Assembly: GCA_037478855.1 (NCBI GenBank)
Contig: JBBFLY010000062.1
Coordinates: forward strand, 1-17,276
DNA: 17,276 bases
Direction of reading: 5' to 3'
Origin: Rhabdothermincola sp037478855
GTDB lineage: Bacteria > Actinomycetota > Acidimicrobiia > Acidimicrobiales > Acidimicrobilacustridaceae
Translations under genes and position numbers: made by a program
The notes under the pieces: model-generated
What the model saw: only the letters and a program-made list of their open reading frames with translations
Told to the model about the DNA's origin: nothing
The model's database searches: none
Shown: positions 14,434 to 17,276 of the stretch, in pieces
How positions within the stretch are numbered: position 1 is the first letter of the stretch
How the letters are laid out: each line of letters opens with the position of its first letter

Positions 14434-15312
14434 GTGCCCGCTCCCGGTCCGGACTACCGCTTCGCGTGGAGGCCGTGGTGGATCCTCTCGCACCTGTTCG
14501 TGCTCGGGATGGTGGTGCTCATGGTGAACCTCGGGTTCTGGCAGCTGCGTCGGCTCGATGAGCGCCGTGCTCACAACTCGACGATCGAGTCCCGCCAGGA
14601 CCTGCCACCCGCCTCGCTGGCGGAGCTGCTCCCCGCGGGCACGGGCTCGGATGCGGACGCCGTCGCCGAGGTCGCCTACCGGATGGTCACCCTGAGCGGC
14701 TCGTACGCGACCGACCAGCAGGTGTTGGTTCGGAACCGCACCAACGACGGCCTGCCGGGCTACTGGGTCCTGACACCGCTCGTCCTCGACGACGGCACCG
14801 CCGTCGCGGTGAACCGCGGGTGGGTGCCCTTCGCCACCACGGCCTCGGAGGGCCCGTGGCCGCAGTACGACCCGCCGGCTGGTCGAGTGACGGTCACCGG
14901 CATGGTGCAGGAGCCGCAGACCCGCGCGGGCGGGTTCGTCGGTGGGCCGACCGATCCGGCGGAGGGTCGCCTGTGGACCCTGTCGCGCGTTGACGTCGGC
15001 CGGCTCCAGCAGCAGGTCGACGAGCCGCTCTGGCCGCTGTACGTCAACCTCCGCACGCAGGAGCCACCGCAGGGGGACCTGCCCGAACCGGTGCCGGCGC
15101 CGGACCTCTCCGAGGGGCCGCACCTGGGGTACGCGGGCCAGTGGTTCGTCTTCGCCACCCTGACCGCGATCGTCTACCCGCTGCTGCTGCGTCGGGTGGC
15201 TCGCCAGCGGGGGCGTGAGGGGGCGGGGGCCAGGGGTGGGGAGCCGGGAGGTGATGCCGGCTCGACCGTGGGGCAGAGCCGACAGCGGAGCTCCGCAGGG
15301 GCCGGTCCGTGA
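14434..15312 (+). CDS. SURF1 family cytochrome oxidase assembly protein
   Basis: SURF1 proteins help insert heme a into subunit I of the aa3-type cytochrome c oxidase. The 292-aa protein has two membrane segments (about 17-34 and 236-252) flanking an extracytoplasmic domain, as in the family. The signature blocks are GFWQLRRLDERRAHN (34-48), VNRGWVP (126-132) and GPHLGYAGQWFVFA (228-241) followed by YPLLLRR. The C-terminal 35 residues are Gly/Arg/Ser-rich and variable. GTG at 14434 is chosen because it lies six bases after a TAGCCT hexamer and starts just before the first membrane segment. The TetR gene follows after 16 bases. An aerobic respiratory chain is implied. Confidence 0.93.
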   Translation: MPAPGPDYRFAWRPWWILSHLFVLGMVVLMVNLGFWQLRRLDERRAHNSTIESRQDLPPASLAELLPAGTGSDADAVAEVAYRMVTLSGSYATDQQVLVRNRTNDGLPGYWVLTPLVLDDGTAVAVNRGWVPFATTASEGPWPQYDPPAGRVTVTGMVQEPQTRAGGFVGGPTDPAEGRLWTLSRVDVGRLQQQVDEPLWPLYVNLRTQEPPQGDLPEPVPAPDLSEGPHLGYAGQWFVFATLTAIVYPLLLRRVARQRGREGAGARGGEPGGDAGSTVGQSRQRSSAGAGP

Positions 15313-15328
15313 CCCGGGGAGCGCCACG

Positions 15329-15922
15329 GTGAGCGGTCTCCGGATGCCGACGCAGGCGCGGCAGGAGCGCACCCGCAGTCGGATCCTCACCGCCACCCTC
15401 AGCTGCATCGAGCGGTGGGGGTTGGCCAAGACCAGCCTGGAGGACGTCGCCAGGGAGGCGGGTCTGTCCCGGGCCACGCTGTACCGCTACTTCCCCGGTG
15501 GTCGCGAGCAGCTCGTCCACGAGACGGTCGCGTGGGAGGTCGGCCGGTTCTTCGCTCGCCTGGAGCACCACGTGTCCAAGGCGTCGGATCTGGCCACCAA
15601 GCTTGAGGAGGGTCTGATCTTCGGCCACCGGGCCATCCACGAGCACACCTTGTTGCAACGGATCCTCCGCACCGAGCCCGAAGCGCTGCTCGAGGAGCTG
15701 TCCCAGACCGTGCCGCTCATCGAGGCCGCGATGCGGGCGTATCTGCTCGCGCTGTTGCGCAACGAGCGTCTCCGTCCGGGTGTCGAGCCCGGCGAGGCTG
15801 CGGACTACCTCACACGGATGTTCCTCTCCTACATGGGGAGCCAGGGTCAGTGGGACCTCACCGACCGGAGCCAGGTGAAGCGTCTCGTTCGCTCCCAGTT
15901 CGTCGCCGGCCTGCTGGCCTGA
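15329..15922 (+). CDS. TetR family transcriptional regulator (first of two)
   Basis: This 197-aa protein has an N-terminal TetR DNA-binding domain (about 15-61) with the recognition region TSLEDVAREAGLSRATLYRYF (35-55) and a helical C-terminal ligand domain. The GTG at 15329 is preferred because GGGGAG at 15316-15321 lies seven bases upstream; ATG at 15344 (five residues shorter) is the alternative. A longer frame reaching back to 15215 would overlap SURF1 and is not supported. It resembles the second TetR gene downstream: SRATLYRYFPGGRE against SRATIYRAFPGGRD, and WDLTD against LDLTD near the C-terminus. This points to a tandem duplication. It may be cotranscribed with SURF1; its ligand is unknown. 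Confidence 0.9.
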   Translation: MSGLRMPTQARQERTRSRILTATLSCIERWGLAKTSLEDVAREAGLSRATLYRYFPGGREQLVHETVAWEVGRFFARLEHHVSKASDLATKLEEGLIFGHRAIHEHTLLQRILRTEPEALLEELSQTVPLIEAAMRAYLLALLRNERLRPGVEPGEAADYLTRMFLSYMGSQGQWDLTDRSQVKRLVRSQFVAGLLA

Positions 15923-16155
15923 GCCGGTCCCGTCGTCGCCCTACCCCCACGCTCGGTCGGACCTGTCGGAGGCCCGCGCGCGCCGGTGAAGGGCTGGCGA
16001 TGCTGGGGAGCGGGTGACGAGGCGCGCCGGGACCCGCGTGCCGGCGTACGAGGTGTCCGAGGCGGCCGAGGCGCGACCCGGTCGGGTGCGGCTGGGGGGA
16101 GCCGGGCGGGTGTCGCAGCCCCTGGGGCTGAGACGCAAGTCACAGCGCCCAGCTC
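15923..16155. other. Intergenic stretch between the two TetR genes
   Basis: No gene is supported here, although an open frame runs through from 16014 into the second TetR gene. CGCCGG (16025-16030) can pair with CCGGCG (16041-16046). TGAGAC at 16129-16134 is a lone extra copy of the operator half-site found 34 bases downstream. Confidence 0.5.
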
Positions 16156-16185
16156 TTGGCGATGAGACAACTTCAGCTTTATTGT
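16156..16185 (+). promoter_or_regulatory. Candidate promoter of the second TetR / ferritin-like operon
   Basis: TTGGCG (16156-16161) and TATTGT (16180-16185) are separated by 18 bases and make the best -35/-10 pair in the window. The -10 ends eight bases before the ATG at 16194, again a leaderless layout. The -10 overlaps the right arm of the inverted repeat. The stretch is clearly more AT-rich than its surroundings. Confidence 0.6.
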
Positions 16186-16189
16186 CTCA
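16163..16189. promoter_or_regulatory. Inverted-repeat operator, probably for TetR autorepression
   Basis: TGAGACAA (16163-16170) and TTGTCTCA (16182-16189) are perfect reverse complements with an 11-base spacer. The site lies across the promoter and ends four bases before the TetR ATG, where a TetR repressor would block RNA polymerase. Which of the two TetR proteins binds is not shown. Confidence 0.65.
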
Positions 16190-16193
16190 GCAG

Positions 16194-16844
16194 ATGGTCG
16201 TCTTCGGTGAGAGAGATCAGGGGGGCCTCGCCGCTGCGGTCGAGCCCGAGCATCAGGGGGTGAACGCGCGCATCGTGGCAGGCACACTGCGTTGCGTGTC
16301 GCGATCCGGGGTGAAGCGCACCACTCTCGACGACATCGCCTCCGAGGCCGGCTGCAGCAGGGCCACGATCTACCGCGCCTTCCCTGGCGGCCGTGACGTG
16401 CTGCTGCTCGCCGTGGTCGAGGCCGAGGTGCAGCGCCTGCTCCGCGCGTTGCGCACGCGTCTTGACGAGGCCCGGACGCTCGAAGACGCGCTGGCGGTCG
16501 CGATCGGCGGCACGGCCCGGGCGCTGCGCGACCACGACGCGCTCCAGTATCTCCTCGCCAACGAGCCGGGCGTGGTCCTGCCCCACCTCAGCTTCGACGG
16601 CCTCGACCCGGTGCTCGAGCGAGCCGTTGCCTTCCTGGCCCCGCAGCTCCGCCGGTTCCTCTCCGACGATCTGGCCAGGCAGGCTGCCGAGTGGGCAGCG
16701 CGGCTCGTGGTTCTCTACGTCGCCGACCCGGAAGCACCTCTCGATCTCACCGACGATGCCGACGTCCGCCGGCTCATCTCCACCTATGTCCTTCCCGGGC
16801 TCACGCCCGTTCACCAACAGGAGCAGCGCAATGTCCAGCACTGA
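16194..16844 (+). CDS. TetR family transcriptional regulator (second of two)
   Basis: This 216-aa regulator has its helix-turn-helix domain at about 25-70, with TTLDDIASEAGCSRATIYRAF (43-63), followed by a helical ligand domain. ATG at 16194 is preferred over the longer frame because it sits right after the promoter and operator. The C-terminal half parallels the first TetR gene: HDALQYLLANEP against HTLLQRILRTEP, and LDLTDDADVRRLIS against WDLTDRSQVKRLVR. Its 3' end overlaps the ferritin-like gene by 14 bases, so the two are almost certainly cotranscribed and it probably controls that gene. The inverted repeat upstream suggests autorepression. The effector is unknown; a hydrophobic ligand would be typical but is not shown. 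Confidence 0.9.
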   Translation: MVVFGERDQGGLAAAVEPEHQGVNARIVAGTLRCVSRSGVKRTTLDDIASEAGCSRATIYRAFPGGRDVLLLAVVEAEVQRLLRALRTRLDEARTLEDALAVAIGGTARALRDHDALQYLLANEPGVVLPHLSFDGLDPVLERAVAFLAPQLRRFLSDDLARQAAEWAARLVVLYVADPEAPLDLTDDADVRRLISTYVLPGLTPVHQQEQRNVQH

Positions 16845-17276
16845 GGAGATCATCGGCCGTGCCGAGGTGAACGACCTCGAGGCGATCCTCGCGATCACGA
16901 ACACCGATGTCGACGCGGTCGTGCACCAGGTCAAGAACAGCGCGGACGCAATCTTCACCTGGGACTACGAGAAGGGCGCCAGGCCGGCGCTCAACAAGCT
17001 CTACGAGAAGGCCAAGAACGCGCAGTGGAACGGCGAGACCGACCTCCCCTGGGACACCGACGTCGACCAGGAGAAGGTCGTGCTCGCCAACGCGGCCGCG
17101 AACGGGCAGTCGCAGATGGACCTCACGGGCACCTGCTTCGAGAAGTGGGGCGAGAAGGAGTGGCTCCAGCTCGGCATCGAGTCGCAGAACTGGACCCTCA
17201 GCCAGTTCATGCACGGTGAGCAGGGTGCGCTGATCTGCACGGCGAAGATCGTGGAGACCGTGCCGTGGATCGACGC
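16831..17276 (+). CDS. Ferritin-like (probable diiron) protein, 3' end cut
   Basis: The frame runs open from ATG 16831 to the window end (148 complete codons), with AGGAG at 16819-16823 seven bases before the start. It overlaps the TetR gene by 14 bases. The visible part is helical and rich in Trp, Glu and Lys: KLYEKAKNAQWNGETDLPWD (about 55-74), then QFMHGEQGALICTAKIVE (125-142). By recall this resembles ferritin-like domain proteins, in which Glu130 would be an iron ligand and an ExxH motif would follow. That second motif lies beyond the window, so a diiron site is inferred. Related folds include AurF-type oxygenases and fatty-acid desaturase-like enzymes. Reaction and substrate are unknown. 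Confidence 0.7.
   Translation, partial: MSSTEEIIGRAEVNDLEAILAITNTDVDAVVHQVKNSADAIFTWDYEKGARPALNKLYEKAKNAQWNGETDLPWDTDVDQEKVVLANAAANGQSQMDLTGTCFEKWGEKEWLQLGIESQNWTLSQFMHGEQGALICTAKIVETVPWID

Noticed and set aside
15215..15328. Longer N-terminus for the first TetR protein starting inside SURF1
   Set aside because: It overlaps the SURF1 tail by about 100 bases and has low-complexity sequence, while GTG 15329 has a good ribosome site.
16014..16193. 60-codon N-terminal extension of the second TetR gene
   Set aside because: It would run through the promoter and operator and has no TetR-like sequence; ATG 16194 fits the promoter layout better.

Overview
The window is GC-rich, dense bacterial DNA with GTG and TTG starts. 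The order infB, DUF503, rbfA, truB, ribF, rpsO, pnp, M16 protease, dapB is typical of Actinomycetota. Repeated TAGnnT -10-like hexamers placed 6-10 bases before start codons also fit that phylum. The SURF1 gene, the type III PKS-like gene and the TetR/ferritin-like cluster suggest a high-GC lineage such as Acidimicrobiia, but that placement is inference; the gene order fits the phylum more securely than the class.

Region 1 (1-4751, + strand) is a translation and RNA-modification block: the 3' part of infB, a DUF503 gene, rbfA, truB and ribF. Gaps are 0-20 bases and DUF503/rbfA overlap by four bases. Region 2 (4752-5233) has no gene. It holds six 24-bp tandem repeats, a 12-bp inverted repeat bridging the junction, and five 20-bp tandem repeats that can each fold into a hairpin. 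Region 3 (5234-6289) is an alpha/beta hydrolase.

Region 4 (6290-10723) is rpsO, pnp and an M16 zinc protease. The rpsO leader has a possible three-way-junction fold and the rpsO-pnp gap holds two strong hairpins, one with 21 paired positions. This fits post-transcriptional control of S15 and PNPase. Region 5 is dapB (+), facing a two-gene minus-strand operon made of a VTT/DedA-like membrane protein followed by a short-chain dehydrogenase.

Region 6 (13301-15922, + strand) has a type III PKS/KAS III-like gene whose nucleophile Cys position reads Ser, then a SURF1 cytochrome oxidase assembly gene, then a TetR regulator. Region 7 (16129-17276) has a second, related TetR gene behind a perfect 8-11-8 inverted repeat that overlaps its likely promoter. 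Its end overlaps the start of a ferritin-like, probably diiron, protein cut by the window end.

The most unusual points are the repeat cluster after ribF, the Ser-for-Cys ketosynthase, the tandem TetR/ferritin-like module with its operator, and the recurrent leaderless-type promoters.
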